The position numbers and the translations under genes were made by a program. DNA of 61,133 bases from Echinococcus granulosus (Eukaryota > Platyhelminthes > Cestoda > Cyclophyllidea > Taeniidae): the NCBI RefSeq assembly GCF_000524195.1, contig NW_020170461.1, positions 22,796 to 83,928 of the forward strand. Direction: 5' to 3'. Numbering within the stretch: position 1 is the first letter of the stretch; every line of letters starts with the position of its first letter. Positions 12,601 to 25,900 of the stretch are shown here, in pieces. The notes under the pieces were generated by a model. It did no database searches and had not been told where the DNA came from. It saw only the letters and a program-made list of their open reading frames with translations.

Positions 12601-13464
12601 TGAATCAGCAAATGTTAATAAATACCACAACTAAATAGCAGGAATCAGCTACCACGCACTTTCCTATAAGTGCGGACGCCGCGTAGATAGTTTAAACAAT
12701 ATAGTGTATGCATTGTCAGTCAGGGTAAATAAGTATGCCAAATCAAATGCAATGAAAATGGTCAGTAAAGCCAATTAGAGGCCTGAAGTGGGCCTTCATG
12801 GTATCATTTTAATATCAAAATCTCTTTGTCATTTACGCAAAATGCTGGTTGTGCATTTGCTGGCTAAATCAAGAGCAAACTAATGTTCTTTTAATCAACC
12901 GCCCAGGCAAAAATATTTGAGTAAACAGCTACACCTTTACGTTTGGGATGCGGCTGCAACTTCACAAGCAGACTGAATGTCTTGTAGAGTTTTGCGTAAG
13001 GCAATAAAACAAATCCAACAATCATTTTTCTAACCACACACCAGCCAACAATTTTTTGGTTGGAGTAAATCTGCGATGACTGCATATTTACTTCAGTAAT
13101 ACAGTCAATTGTGCAGTTTCTTCGGAATTTAAGATTTGCACATCTGTCCTGCAAAATAAGCAACTTACCCTGTTTTTGCCTCAATAATGTGTCTTTAGAT
13201 TCGAATGTGGCTTGTCACGAAAGCAGATGGGGCCGCAATTGTCACAACTCATCCATTTTATTCTATTTAATTAGTATATGGCTTCGTAAATGTCCATAAA
13301 CCTATTATTATCCCTAAGTTTAGCGAAAAAAATAGAACCAGATTACATGAAACCGATACTTGGGACCATAAAAAATCTTCCTACAATTTACCAGCAGTTG
13401 TGTCACTAATACAACCTTTGCGTATATCAGTGTCTATGAGGACAGCTGCTTGCGTGTCTTCAAA

Positions 13465-13527
13465 ATGTCATCGAATGGTCTTCGCATTGCTGGTAATCCA
13501 ACCAACATTCCGGAACTAAAGTCGTCG
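13465..13527 (+). CDS. Possible first exon of a small + strand gene
   Basis: ATG followed by SSNGLRIAGNPTNIPELKSS and a good donor (TCG|GTAAGC), 21 codons, phase 0. It may belong with the coiled-coil exon that ends at 14480, but the exon joining them was not found. The two could also be unrelated. It lies ~865 bp from the rhodanese start in divergent orientation. Confidence 0.35.
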
Positions 13528-14412
13528 GTAAGCCAATAAATACCATTTCTATTAGAGATTGAAAATGCGTTTACTGAAATTCACAGGAGAATTGCAGCGC
13601 AGTGTGAAATGACGATGTCAAGACATATCCTTTTCGCACTTCTAGTCAAATCGGCAAAAGCCGCGCATTCTATTCACTAAAAGTAAATTTTAGTTCTTAA
13701 ATAGGTTTGTTTTTAAGTTCAGTGTTTTTATGCCGGAATAACGGACAAATCGAACACAAATTTTGCTGTGTCGCTACTGCTTAAAGCCTCCCTGCTACGT
13801 TCGAGATTTAAAATACACCTAAAATATGCTTCTTACGTTTAATGGTTCGTTTGTAAGTAGTGTGCTCGTATGTCTTTAGAAAACCCGATTTCTTCTTGAA
13901 TCACGAGATCGCTTATGCTTCATTTGCGATTGCAGCATTGAAATGGTTTGTGTACATAGAATAGTAGTTATTTTGCTTCTACTTTGTGAAAATAACGCTT
14001 TACATTTTAAAACTGTACTAGTCTTTCGTTGACACGGCTTAAGTTTTCTACGGTATAACAGTTGGAGTTCTAACTGGATTCCAACGTGTTTTCTTAATAA
14101 CAATCTGATCGATTTAAGAGTTTGGCGATTGGTTAATACGTGGACTTGTGTGACTTTGGAAGGACTCAATCACTTTATTCGTTGAAAACAGCTTCTTTGA
14201 AACGGACTTGCATTATTGAAATAATAGAAGTTAGAAATTCCTTTGATGATAGATTTAGTCATCTATTTTTTACGTGAATTGACAAATTTCCTAAAAAGTG
14301 AAACATATTATGCTTCTTGAATCCACGTATTATGTAATGCTATTACTCTTTGACTTTTCTTGCTGCATGTACTGTGCCTTAACTTGCTTGTGCACTCTAC
14401 TGGTTGAGGCAG

Positions 14413-14480
14413 AGTCAAGAGTTGAAACCCTGGAAAAGGCCGTTGCTGAGCTGATGACCGATACCGAAGGAAAGATTTGA
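14413..14480 (+). CDS. C-terminal coiled-coil exon, HSBP1-like ending
   Basis: After acceptor gaggcag the frame reads SRVETLEKAVAELMTDTEGK and stops at TGA 14478-14480. This resembles the end of heat shock factor binding protein 1 (SRIDDLEKNIADLMTQAG), a small trimeric coiled coil. The diagnostic upstream core (LLQQMQxKFQ type) was not found between 13.5 and 14.4 kb, so the identity is tentative. A good polyadenylation signal follows ~110 bp later. Confidence 0.4.
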
Positions 14481-14590
14481 CCACTCAGTTTCCCACAGTT
14501 ACTCCTTATATAGAACAAAGTAACAGTAATCTCATAAGGTTTCAACGAACACTTCGATTATATTGTCGACTACACAATTGTATGATTGTT

Positions 14591-14596
14591 AAATAA
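14591..14596 (+). terminator. AATAAA polyadenylation signal
   Basis: AATAAA in a TTAAATAAAGAGG context, ~110 bp after the TGA of the coiled-coil exon. It supports a + strand 3' end here. Confidence 0.45.
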
Positions 14597-14599
14597 AGA

Positions 14600-16750
14600 G
14601 GATTTATATAACCACAACTTTTGAATATCTTTTGTTTTAGCCATTAGCATACAAATTTGAACTCCATTTACAAAGACGAAAACGTATTTGTTCTAAATAA
14701 AAAGTGATTTTGCACAAGGGCATTCCTGTCTAGTTTTCGTTTGTGTCCTGACTCACATGTAATATACCTGTTTTTTTAAGGAATTTGAGCACGCTTAGAT
14801 TTTTGAGCGTTTTACTTATCTCTAATTTCTTTTATTTTCCATTAATGACATATATTAACTGCACGTCCTCCTAAAAAACAGAATCCTGCTGAGCTGTGCG
14901 GGTGCGAATGGTTTATGGTTGCTAATTGTGTCCTTTTTTAGTTGATCTTAATGCAATAAATATCGCTGTAGATATTAAAGTAAACCGCCAGAAACTGGTT
15001 TGTACTGGGACGATAGAAGTCAAATAAGTCAAGCTTACCTTTTTGCAAAATGCTATGCTCACGTGTAAGTGAGAGTGGACGTTTATTTGGTCTACATGAC
15101 CAACCGCAAAGCCTTTTTGATGGTGAGTGTTAATTGTGTAGGTTACTTTCTTCATCGGTTTATTCTCTTGTACTCGTGATTCCGAAATTCACCAAGTTTC
15201 AGCACGTGCCTTAGGAAGCGGGATGACCTGGCCACTGGGTCTGCACGCCCAAATGCTGCCGGTATTAATTATGCAACTTTAAAACGCGTCTGTTTGTATG
15301 CATATGTGCGCTATAATATTCATGGGAGGGTTTTAATATGGGTGTGATGGCTTCCAGCCGCCTCAAGACGTGCTCGCTTGAATGCGCACGCCCTTCTTTC
15401 ATAAATCGTGGTGTTTATTTGGGGTCGATGGACAAAATTCACTGGGCTAACAGCAGCAAGTGGGGTCTCACCTCACCAGTCATTCCCCTTCTATCTCTCT
15501 CAAGTCTGGATTGTAATTTGCTAGCAAATTGTTATTTATTGTAATTTTTGTTAGGAAGATTGACCCCTTTAACTGTCCAGTTAAAAAGTATTAGGGGAGA
15601 TATTATCCCAACTTTTAGTGATACTTATCACCTTTCCCCTGCATTGAACGATTATAAGAGTACATATGAAATAATAAGCAGTAGATAGGTAGTAGAATTG
15701 CGATAATGGTTCTTTCTCAACTTTTAAAGACAGAGTATCGGAAGAAGGTGGGATTTTCAGACTTGTGTACTGCTGAGAAAAGAGCATGGGTTATAATTTG
15801 TGATCCTTATTGTAAATAACTGCTCACGCTGTTCCATTCGTGTAAACGCCATTCGTTAAACCTGCATTCCCCTTTTTATTCGTACGTTTCTCGAGCTTCA
15901 ATCACGTGTTCGTGAAAAGCTGGGAGCGTGTTGCATTAATTATGCAAATTTTCCAAAAAAACACCAGTAAATAGGCTTGGTTCCAATAATTTCCAAGGAC
16001 CGGAGGCACTGGCCATTTAATCACTTCCTTCGAGGTAATAGACTTTGGGTAGGAGTTGACACAGAGCTGGCACATCCCACCTTTTTCTCCCCAAAAGAAA
16101 TGGCCACAACTAAGGATGGCAAACATGATGCCAAACCGCGAACAATTGGCTTTTTGAGGGATGATGAAAGTGTGACACAAATACGAAACTGACCAGAAAG
16201 TCACTCAAGTCCGGGTAAGGCAAAATCAACTATTTCTGTAGCATAACAAACGAGGACCTCTTTCCTTCCCTTCACTATCATGTACCTATCAGCTGACCGT
16301 CTTTCGTTAAACGCTTGGAGTTGAAATGTGCTTCAGTACACGGGCAGTTACACCGCAAAAAACAACTTGTACCTCTTTTTTCAGTAGCTAAAACCTACCG
16401 CATCCACCCCTCTGAAGTTGTCCACTCTCCAGATCTCTCGAGTTAACCTGTGGTGATGATGGTGGTTGACCTGGGAAAACCGCTATTCAATCCCAACATT
16501 GACGCCTTTTGGCATTAGCCAAAGAAGTGTACCCTGCGATTGAACAATCCTACTTCTCTCATCCTTGGAAAAGCCTAACGCATGGACTGAAGATATGTTC
16601 GCTAGCAGTCGACTACTAAACGACAGGAATTAATAAGAACTGTATCAGAAAATAAAATAAAATATCAAAAAGTCTGTATTCTAATTTATAATAAAGCCAT
16701 CATGACAGCGGGTAGAAAGGATAAGTAATACATGAAGGAGCCTGGGATAA
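14600..16750. other. No supported gene between the coiled-coil exon and the PP6 ankyrin 3' end
   Basis: Two overlapping open frames near 15902-16204 (100 codons, - strand) and 15977-16192 (+ strand) lack splice support and known motifs. Otherwise A/T-rich sequence. Confidence 0.4.
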
Positions 16751-16756
16751 ATGTGG

Positions 16757-16903
16757 CTAGTAGAATTCCGGATCAGAGCTGCGAATGGAGTCTGCCATAG
16801 GATTGTCAGGAAAGGTTCTCGGTACTGAAAACACGGGATCTGTCTCGATTTCCTTCAGTTGAGGCATCATCTCAAATAGAAGGGCCCTCAGACACTTGAG
16901 GGA
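16757..16903 (-). CDS. PP6 ankyrin subunit terminal exon 18 (residues 1242-1289, stop)
   Basis: Acceptor tttgcaatag, phase 0, stop TAG at 16757-16759. Encodes SLKCLRALLFEMMP, which matches the conserved ADCLALILATMMP that follows the last ankyrin unit in vertebrate members, and ends SSDPEFY, like the acidic-aromatic end SDSETY. No canonical AATAAA was seen just downstream on the - strand. Confidence 0.83.
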   Translation of the reverse strand, partial: SLKCLRALLFEMMPQLKEIETDPVFSVPRTFPDNPMADSIRSSDPEFY

Positions 16904-19900
16904 CTATTGCAAACGAAACAAAAGAAAGGATCACATCCTCTGCATGGATTCAGGCAAGTAATTTGGAATACTTACCCTCAAGCACATTTACTGAGTAACA
17001 TAAAAGCACATGAGCTAGCTACGAGGGCTGTCTGAGTCAACTGGGGCTTCTTACTGCGTTGAAACAATACCCACTAAGCCTCAGCACAGAAGGATTTGTC
17101 AGTTCGGATGAGCCGTCCCAGAGTACGCAGCATGAGCCGCCTTTTTGAAAATGCAGATGCTTATGAGCAATTTACTATTCCCGCAAAAACAACTTTCCTC
17201 TCTTATAGCACCCATTACCTTAGCTGTGCCTCAGTTAGATGTCCAGAATAAGACATGTCCTATGTGATGGCCAAACATTTACAGAGCTGAATGACTGCCG
17301 AGGAGGCTGTGGACTGAGCACAAACCACTATGACCGGGATTGGCACTGATAGACTGCTTTCAAAAAGTCTGCAGTGTTTAGTCAAGCATCCCATCATCTT
17401 ACCAAATCTGTGCGCGTTGACATCCGAACACATTTGTTCACGAAAAACTTCATCTTGGTTAAGTGTCTGGAATAGTCTTCGACACATTCACCAGCTATCA
17501 GTAATTAGGTATATCTACCATGCCTTCCTTTCAAAGCCTGACTTCAACATCCCTCGTATTAGGTTTGGCTTGGTTTTTGAGTAGATTTATGAACAGTTTC
17601 AGCATTTGACCTTAAAACACCTGTGAATTTTGCACAGTTCAATCGTCTTGCTAAAGGCAAGCACTTATAAAATGAATGTTTTCAAAACGGATGTCTTCTT
17701 AAAGTCTCTCAACTCAGTCGCTATTTAAAACTATCTCAAGCACCACTGGACAGCTGTGCGATGAACTAATATCACCCATTCTTGACATCCTCCATATCAG
17801 TTTTTGTGGAGGTCCCGATTCTCAACGCGCGAGTCAGCACGGTTTCATTTTGGCCTCTCTCAATTGCCCTCCAAAATCTGCTTAGGCATGCCAACGCTAA
17901 CCAACTAAATTTTAGTCAAGTCACAACCAGAGATTATTTGATTTGTGCAAGTTGCTATGTACAGAAGGTAATGCTCAACTCGGCTGAAAAGCATTGAAAG
18001 TCCTTTCGCGGATTAAAGTCATGCATGAGCTTCCCAAGATGTCGATGACTGCAATCAACAAGGCTGAATGAGCGTTACCTGATCAGTTTTGGCGACGGCA
18101 TGGATAGGCAGCTTGCCCGAGGAGTCAGTACGAAAGGCATTGGCACCTCGTTTAATCAGTTCAGTAACGACATTTTTGAAGTCCGCCCTGGTGGCCAGAT
18201 GAAGTGGAGTGAGGCCATCAGGAGTTGCCTGGTCGAGCAGTGCTTGGCATGGGGGTCTAAAACACACAGGGGACATTTTTAACCTACACACTTAGTTGTG
18301 CAATATCTTGAGCCCTTCAACCGTTTGATATTGACGATTCATTGGCCAAACAATCCTGTAAACAGACGTCACCATCATGGTTTTAGATCAACTCAGCACC
18401 ACTTTTGATGGAGCGAAAATCAAGAAAATTGTCGGGGTAAAAAAGACCAGTTGCCCAGCTCACCGATAAATGATACTCAGCGCAGTCTTTTCAGTGGGTG
18501 CACAGAGAGCTTGATGCAGGATGTTGTAGCCTTCGTGGTCTGTATCGAATAGCGTCGTCTTGAAATCATCGTCCACGTTGAGGTGGACTTCGATGAGGTA
18601 GGAGAAGGCTCTCGCCGCGCCGGCCCGAGCTGCCGCCATGAGCGGCGTACAGCCTCGGACATCGTGAGCGTTGAGGGCGTCCTTCAGTGAGAAATTAATC
18701 TCATTGTTATTTCGCAGTGCCGCATCCATGATGAAGTCGAGAATGGTCCTGATGGGATTTGTCTGGAGAGGAAAGAAAGCAAGAGTTAAAGTATGAACAA
18801 GGATATGCGATAGCTAAAAGCGACGGTTTTCCCACTTTATTAGCCATGGCCGCGATGTGGAGGGGAGTGGAATCGCGCACATCTTGCGTTTTGAGATCCG
18901 ACGGAGGGTAGACTTTTAAGAGGTCCACGAGACACGTGGCATCGCCCCATGCAGCAGCACAGTGGAGCGGCGTATAGGTGTTGCCCTGACGAGGAGAAAG
19001 AGAGATAAAAAGTGGTATGAAAATTTCAAATACGGTCGACGAGGACAGTCTATTAGCAACAACCCCAAGCTCGGTGATTCATGCCCAGCCCACAGCCTAG
19101 ACAAACACTCAGATCTGCAAACATTCAACCAGCACGCGGTACATCTGCTAAGTGACGAAAGTGCGAGAGATAATTCGTTCCATTGGAACGGAAGATGGAA
19201 CGTTCGCCAGCTCGGATCAATATCCTAGGATGGTTAAGGTTGAGCGCTAAAAGAAATGGTTAAATGCAGCAGAACTGCGCTAAAAATTAGCTCCAATTTT
19301 TACTTCCAAAATTCAATATTTTCTTTTAAAAGGCCAAATATCCCCTGGTAATCTAGACGTCTCTCAAATTTAAAGTTCTGTGTATTAATCTAGGCCTTCG
19401 AAGAAGTAGGAAACGGGTGGTGATATAGTTTGTGAAAAGGATGAGAAAAGAAAGGGGTGAACAAAACTCACAAAAAGGCTTTGGTAAGCCTTGAATCGAA
19501 GAAGATTTCTGACACAATGGACGCGGTTGCGGTAGACGGCGAGATGAAGAGGTGTGAAACCCCGAGCGTCCAAGGGAGCAATGACTTCAGCTTCGGCCTT
19601 GGCGGCAGAAGAGGTAGTTGACTTCGCTTGCAAGGCATCACAGATGTACGACAGGGTGTGTAGCTGTCCGCTGCACGCCGCTAGATGCAGCGCCTGCCTG
19701 CCATAGACGTCAGCAGCCGTCAACGAGGCTCCAGCCTGGGAATAAAGTGGAGAATGCGCCCAAAAGCACTCAAGCGTCTATCTTATTGGAAATCACCGAA
19801 ACGACATTACAAAACGTATATGGTGAATCGGGGCTGCGAATCGCACCATCTCAGACGCACACGGCAGTGAGGTGCAGGTGTGCCGGTGTACAGGTCTCAG

Positions 19901-22900
19901 ATCACTTTTGAAGCTGCTAAGCCAAATGGTAGAACGTGGTCATAGTGAGAGAGAACATCAGAGCACCTGAACACAACAGCCTGTGATAAGGAAATCAATC
20001 TCTTACCTATCAAGGCAAACAGTTTCAACCTAAGCAACGTTATCGACTCCTATCTACAACAGGCTTCAGACACAACACGCCATCACACTACACTACACCA
20101 CACCACATCAAACCAAACTACCGAATACTGATGCAAAAAGTTGCCGCTCAGTCGCCAGACCCAATGCTCACGGTCCACAACCCCAGCCCACAGTCCTGGT
20201 CCACAGGCAGCAGCACAGCATCCATCTAGCACCACAAACATTCTCCCAGCGCATCTAACCTCCGTCTCACCCTCGATCCTTGATTGGCACATCAACACCT
20301 GTCATGTGACTAGGTCACACAACAGACAATCTTCTTTCTGTGGCAGCGCTGGACACAGCACAATCACTCATGAACATTCGCAATCTCGAAAAACTGGTGC
20401 ATATTGGACATCAAGACGAGCTCAATTAAAGCTTTACACTCACTTCAAGGAGAATTTTCATACCCTCAGTTTGCCCATTGACAGCGGTGCGATGAAGGGC
20501 TGTTCGACCCAATTTGTCGCTGAGGTTGACACGGTGAATAATGTGAGCGTCGACGTTGCGTCCATTGACCTCCACGTTTTTCGAAGGGCGCGTTTGAAAG
20601 GTGGTGAGGAAGTGAATCGCAGTGAGTCGCTGGTATTGTGCCGCCAACATCAACGGTGTACGACCATTCTCATCTCGAACGTTTATTAAATCTGTCATGA
20701 TGGACAGAAGTGAAACAGGTGATGCAGTTGATGGTTTGACATTGCCGGAAATGGAATAGTGAGTAAGGAAATTCTGTTACCCAGTGAAGGGTCCATTTTC
20801 AACGCATGCCAACGAAGAAGAAACTGAAGCACTGAACAGTGACCCTACAAAAACAAGATCAAGGGGAGGGGTTGGCTGAAGGTCCGCTGTACTTAAGCAA
20901 CTCCATGAAATTATGATCTATCCCAACTTTAAAAGTAGTTTGACTTTTGTAAAAAGGGAAGAGAGAGAATAAGTTCTCAGCTCTCTTGCTGCTTTTACTA
21001 ATGTACTTTTAGTGAAAAATCGTATAAATGCAACGCATAAAGTGGTTGTTAAAGCTGGTGAATTGATATCGCCGTAAATCCTTGAGTTTTTTATTCTTTT
21101 TCGAAATTTCACCATTCACTTTGAATACACTCTTGTAGAAATGGTTCCATCACGCAACGAAAGGATGGCGCGTGCATTAAAAAAGCGAAATCAAGTCGAG
21201 CAAATAAGTTTCATAAAAATAATCTCGGACCAATAGCCCCAAATAAGAGAACCTGTACAGTAACGGAAGGTTCATCTTACCCGTGCGGCAGCGTGGTGCA
21301 CAGCAGTCCACCCATTTAGGCCGTCCTTGATTGTAGGATCGGCCTGACTGAGGTGGTGCATTACCAACACCTGGCACGTCTCTAGATGACCCGCGTGCGC
21401 GGCGTAGTGCAGCAGTGTCCGACCCAGTGGATCGGTAAGTCGACCACAAGGCCGCTTTTCGCTCAATAGTGGATGGTGATGGAAATCCTCGTCCTCCTCT
21501 TCTTCCTTCGGCCCGTTTGAATCATCCCTTCCCTCATCTCTCTCCTTCTCCATCGGCTTAGCGAATGGCTCCGCACAGGCATTCAAAAGCATCTGCACGA
21601 AGAAAATAGCAGTCCCCCTACTTTTGTGTCCAGTTTATTATCTTATTCAATTTCATGACAGGCTATATGACTCGCAGGTGTCGTGAGTGGAACACCTCCC
21701 GCATCGGGTAAATGTTTAGAGAAATAAGTGCTGCTCTGTTGCTGTCATTGGGATGCAAACATATAGCAGCCTTAGAGACGTTTATACCATTCAAATGTCT
21801 TTATCCAGCTGCCTGAAGGAGTACCCTATGCAGGGTTGCCTATGGCACTTATAAGCAGATATGTTGATGTAGTGAATAAAGGTACCCCGTGAGACCTAGG
21901 CACACAGCTACGTGAAATCGAAACAAAGACAGGATGACAAGCAGGAGTTGGTGCATTATATTGCCCTGAGAAGCTACTCCAGACTAAGCAGTTTACTAAG
22001 CAGATCCACTTTTATGCCAATCTCCCCGCTAACAGCGGCTAGCATACAAAATGCAATCGTTGTAAACTACTAACCCGTTCCTAACAGTGTGAACCCAGTG
22101 AAGTTCTACAGTGAAATTTAAAAGGAAAACGCAAATTGGCACCCCATTCCAGCTTATCTGACTTTTGTTCATGACCCGTGAGTAGATCTACAGACACTGA
22201 TTGCGTAGTTACCACGGCAGGCATGAAGGACGTCACTCAAGCGAAGAGGGGAGCCATGCAAGATATGGACATTAGTTTTAGTAATAATTGGAATGCCACA
22301 GCCATTAATTTTTCACCGACTCCGTTGACTACATTTCCGTTATCAACCTGAGAGGTCTTCAGTGTACTTAAAAATAAATCTCTGACCTTACTCATGGATC
22401 GTTGTTCTACGTCTTCAGGAAGGACATGGACTCTATGCTGTCTCATTTCACAAACACAAGTGGTTGAATAGGCAGCCAACCTCGACACAATCTCCCCGCC
22501 CACGATAGGCGGCCAGAAAGAGGGGCGAATAGAAGTACCAACTGGATGAGTTGGGAGCATCTTTCTTCTTCCCCTCTTCCCCATCCGGGGAATATTTGGT
22601 CATCTTCGCTGAATCAAGAATTAACCGGCAAAGCTTTGCTTTGGACATTCCCTGAAGGAGGAGTTCTAGGGCGACGCTATTACCCATAGCAGCGGCCAAG
22701 TGGAGGGGATAGTATGCCACCTGCAAGAAAAAGGTGTAAAATATTAAGTTTTTTAAAACAGTGCAAATATCTTTGAAAATCATCACCTTGCCCTGTTCCA
22801 CATCAGGTGTGTGAGGAGTGACGGGGTCGTAAGGTGAGGGGTCCCCTTCCAAAATATTGCTGAGGCTGTTACTACTCCCCAAGTTTGATGAGGCGGTAGA

Positions 22901-25900
22901 GCTTCGGCGAGAGACAGGGCGCGAAGCGGACCGAAGGCTGTCTTGCGAGTTGGGGCGGGAGATCAGTTGAGGCTTGGGCCTACGTGCGAAGACGGCGTAA
23001 CGGTCGGCACCGTAGCGCAGAAGCAGCTTTACAAGATGGCCTTCGATGTCAAAGGCAGAGGCCAGGTGGAGTGCTGTACAGCCATCAACGTCCGGGGTGT
23101 CTGGATCTATACCCAGCTGTCAATGACCCGAAGACATGAATGAATGCATAAACAATGGTTGGAGTCGTTTTGGGAATGTTGGGCATGACATGCACATTCG
23201 AAAGGTTATTCAACTCGAAAAATACAAACATTCACCGCTAAAATTATTCAGATACGCAGGTACAAATTAATATCTTTTTCCCCTTTTCCATAGAGTCGTG
23301 ACTGTATCAACTCCAACGTGTACAAAAATTGGAGGTATCCGGACATGACCAAGTAACTACCCTCCATATCACATGTATCGTAGCCTAGTGCATTGCATTA
23401 AAGCTAGAAAATAATCTAATTTGAAGAAAACACCCTTATTTAGGAAAAATCATCATTTCAAAGCCCCCGTGCATATCAACGCAGAAACGGTGAATGCCCA
23501 TGGCTATGCCATGTAATAGAATAAAACTCCATTTAGGTCTCCACCTATTAAGAGAACTGTGCAACATGAGAAATCACTCTCGTCTACTTTCATAGCTTTT
23601 ATTGAAGCTAAGAACACTAGCCTACTATTATAACCAATTAAGCAGTCACAGGAGGGTCTCCTCACTGTTGTCTTTGAAATTTAAGTGAAGCACAAAAATG
23701 AAGCCGACCTTTTGGCAGTATTTGTTGGTTTGAAATTTAACTGAAGCGGATCCTTTAGTCTTGTTAGCATGAGGCTCCACTCATGTCACGTCCTTCTGTG
23801 CATTAACTAGGGTCGCATCCAGGCTCGTCCATCTTTTGATATATCCAAAAAACAGCCGGGAGCTACGGTAGTAGCAGCGATGGGCGAGCCACTCAAAAAG
23901 GTCAAAAGCCCCGATTTGGAGTATTTGATACCGCAGCTGAACAACAAAGGACAAACGCTTTTATTGCAAATGGATGAATGTGTGAAGATTCACAGTAGGA
24001 GGGTTATCAAAAATGCGTAGATTCGCAATAAAAAACAAATGAAAAAACGCAAGAATTGGACGATCCGCAAACACCCTACGTGGGGTTGCCAAAGGCAAAT
24101 ATTTAGAGGTACCGTTAATGAAGCGAATGAAGATAAACCTTTCACGTTCCTCGCAGCCCCGTGGAAACGAGACACATAGCCAGGCGATATTTAAAATAAA
24201 AATAGGATGGCAAGCAGGAACTGGTGCAAAATAGTGCGCTACAAAGCTACTGTACGACTACACAGCAGATCAACTTTTATGCCATCCTCTCTGTAAACAG
24301 CGGCTAGCATACGAAGTGCGCTTATTATAAAGTACCGTCCGTCCCTAGTGGTCCGAATCCAGTGAAGACCTGTAAGGAAGTTTGTAAAGAAAATGCAACT
24401 TGGTACGCTATTCCAACCTATCTGACAGAAACTCAACACACGACCTTCTCGTGACACCCTTGTGGCTTTACAGGTACCGAGCACTTGCCGACCCAAGAAT
24501 TAGGCCAGGCAAGACGTCCGACCGACGTATCACCACCTGTTGCGTGACAAAATCACGCATGAGGTGAATCTCCACAGCCATTTGCTATTTCAAAAAGTTA
24601 GTACATGCTAAGCGCAAAAAAACAGACTGTCATAGAATGATTAAGCCATACCGACTAATCATTTTAGGCTGAGATTACTGTGTAACCTATAGCAGAAGAC
24701 TACGTGAACAAAATCTAAATTTTCTCTTCCCTTTCGGGTTCGGCTTGAAATTTAAAAATGCGATAGAAACTACACACCTTGAGAAGGACACGGACCACTT
24801 CAGAAGTAGAGCTGCACTTGATGGGCACGCGGATGGGTGGTTCGTCCGTAGTGTAGCGACGGGCCAATGCGACGGAGAGTATTGCAAAGTGGAGTGCAGT
24901 GCGCCCGAATCGATCCACCTCGAATGGTCCGCCGCCAGCGAAAAGGACGCTGCGCAGGCACTCGATTGAACCGCCCAGAGCAGCGGCGTGCACTAGGTTT
25001 CGACCCATATCATCCTTGAGGGCGCGCATGGGACGCGTGTAGAGGGGATAACCCTCTTCTACCTCTGCAAACTCCTCAACCGCCATTTCCACCTCATCCC
25101 AGTACTTCGTCGCCACCTCCAGCAAGCTGAAGGACGAATGGGCACCATTAAATGATTTTGATTTTTGCTTCAGCGATTTGTTTCTCGTGCAGAAGAACTT
25201 GTGTAATGGTAACAGAAATGGCGTACCCACAGAGAATGCTCGCGCAGTGTGTTACAATAGCTCCCTCGTATTTTGAGCACTACCCTTGATGCTCGCCGTG
25301 ATCGCGTTATTTTAGGACAACCATCACAATAGGATTCTCGTAAAATGAAGCTGGCTGCGAGATAGGAACGAATACCGCAATTATCTTTATCATTCAGAGG
25401 CAGTTAGGCGCGCATCCCGTAGACCTCGGAGAATTCACGCATTATTTTCGGACTATGAACCGCATTGTGCGGGTTCATATGCCACGTTTTGCTTAAGGGT
25501 GGATGATATTCCACGGAGTGCGGATTTCTTACGTCAATCGCTTTTCTTGAGAACATTTATTTGACCGAGTGTAGGTCGAATTACAACTAACAAGGAAAAC
25601 CATTGAAAAAGCAAAATTTAAAAATATCTTTGTAAGTAGTGAACCAAAGTATGGTACTATGGATGTCATCGTAGACTGGAAATGAACCGTCAGTCCAAAT
25701 TCTATTATGATTAATTCCCTTTACAATGAAATTGCTAGATGAACTGATAAAAAGATAAAAAAGTGGTGAAGTTTGAATAGTAGCAAATTCGAAGCTACTT
25801 CGTTACAATTATGAAAACAGCCCAAAATACGTAGAGATGCAGGAGAAAACAAAGTGGTCGGAACTCACCGACTGAGACAGGAGGAGTAGCCGGAAGCGGC

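Noticed and set aside
12891..13184. 97-codon - strand frame and neighbouring Cys-rich frame near 13.2 kb
   Set aside because: Several acceptor and donor combinations are possible, but none gives a recognisable product or a consistent link to the rhodanese gene.
17782..17997. Apparent alternative last exon of the ankyrin gene on the - strand near 17.8 kb
   Set aside because: No acceptor gives the required phase 0, and the real conserved ending is at 16757-16903.
18055..18078. Short C-terminus by reading through exon 17 (ending VTLIQPC)
   Set aside because: The donor CAG|GTAACG leads to exon 18, which carries the conserved family ending; kept only as a possible isoform.
20141..20689. 182-codon open frame, among the longest in the window
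   Set aside because: It runs through the 458-bp intronic repeat into antisense exon 13 of the ankyrin gene; the first 82 codons recur at 26609 only because the repeat does.
22943..23143. + strand open frame
   Set aside because: Antisense shadow of exon 9 of the ankyrin gene.
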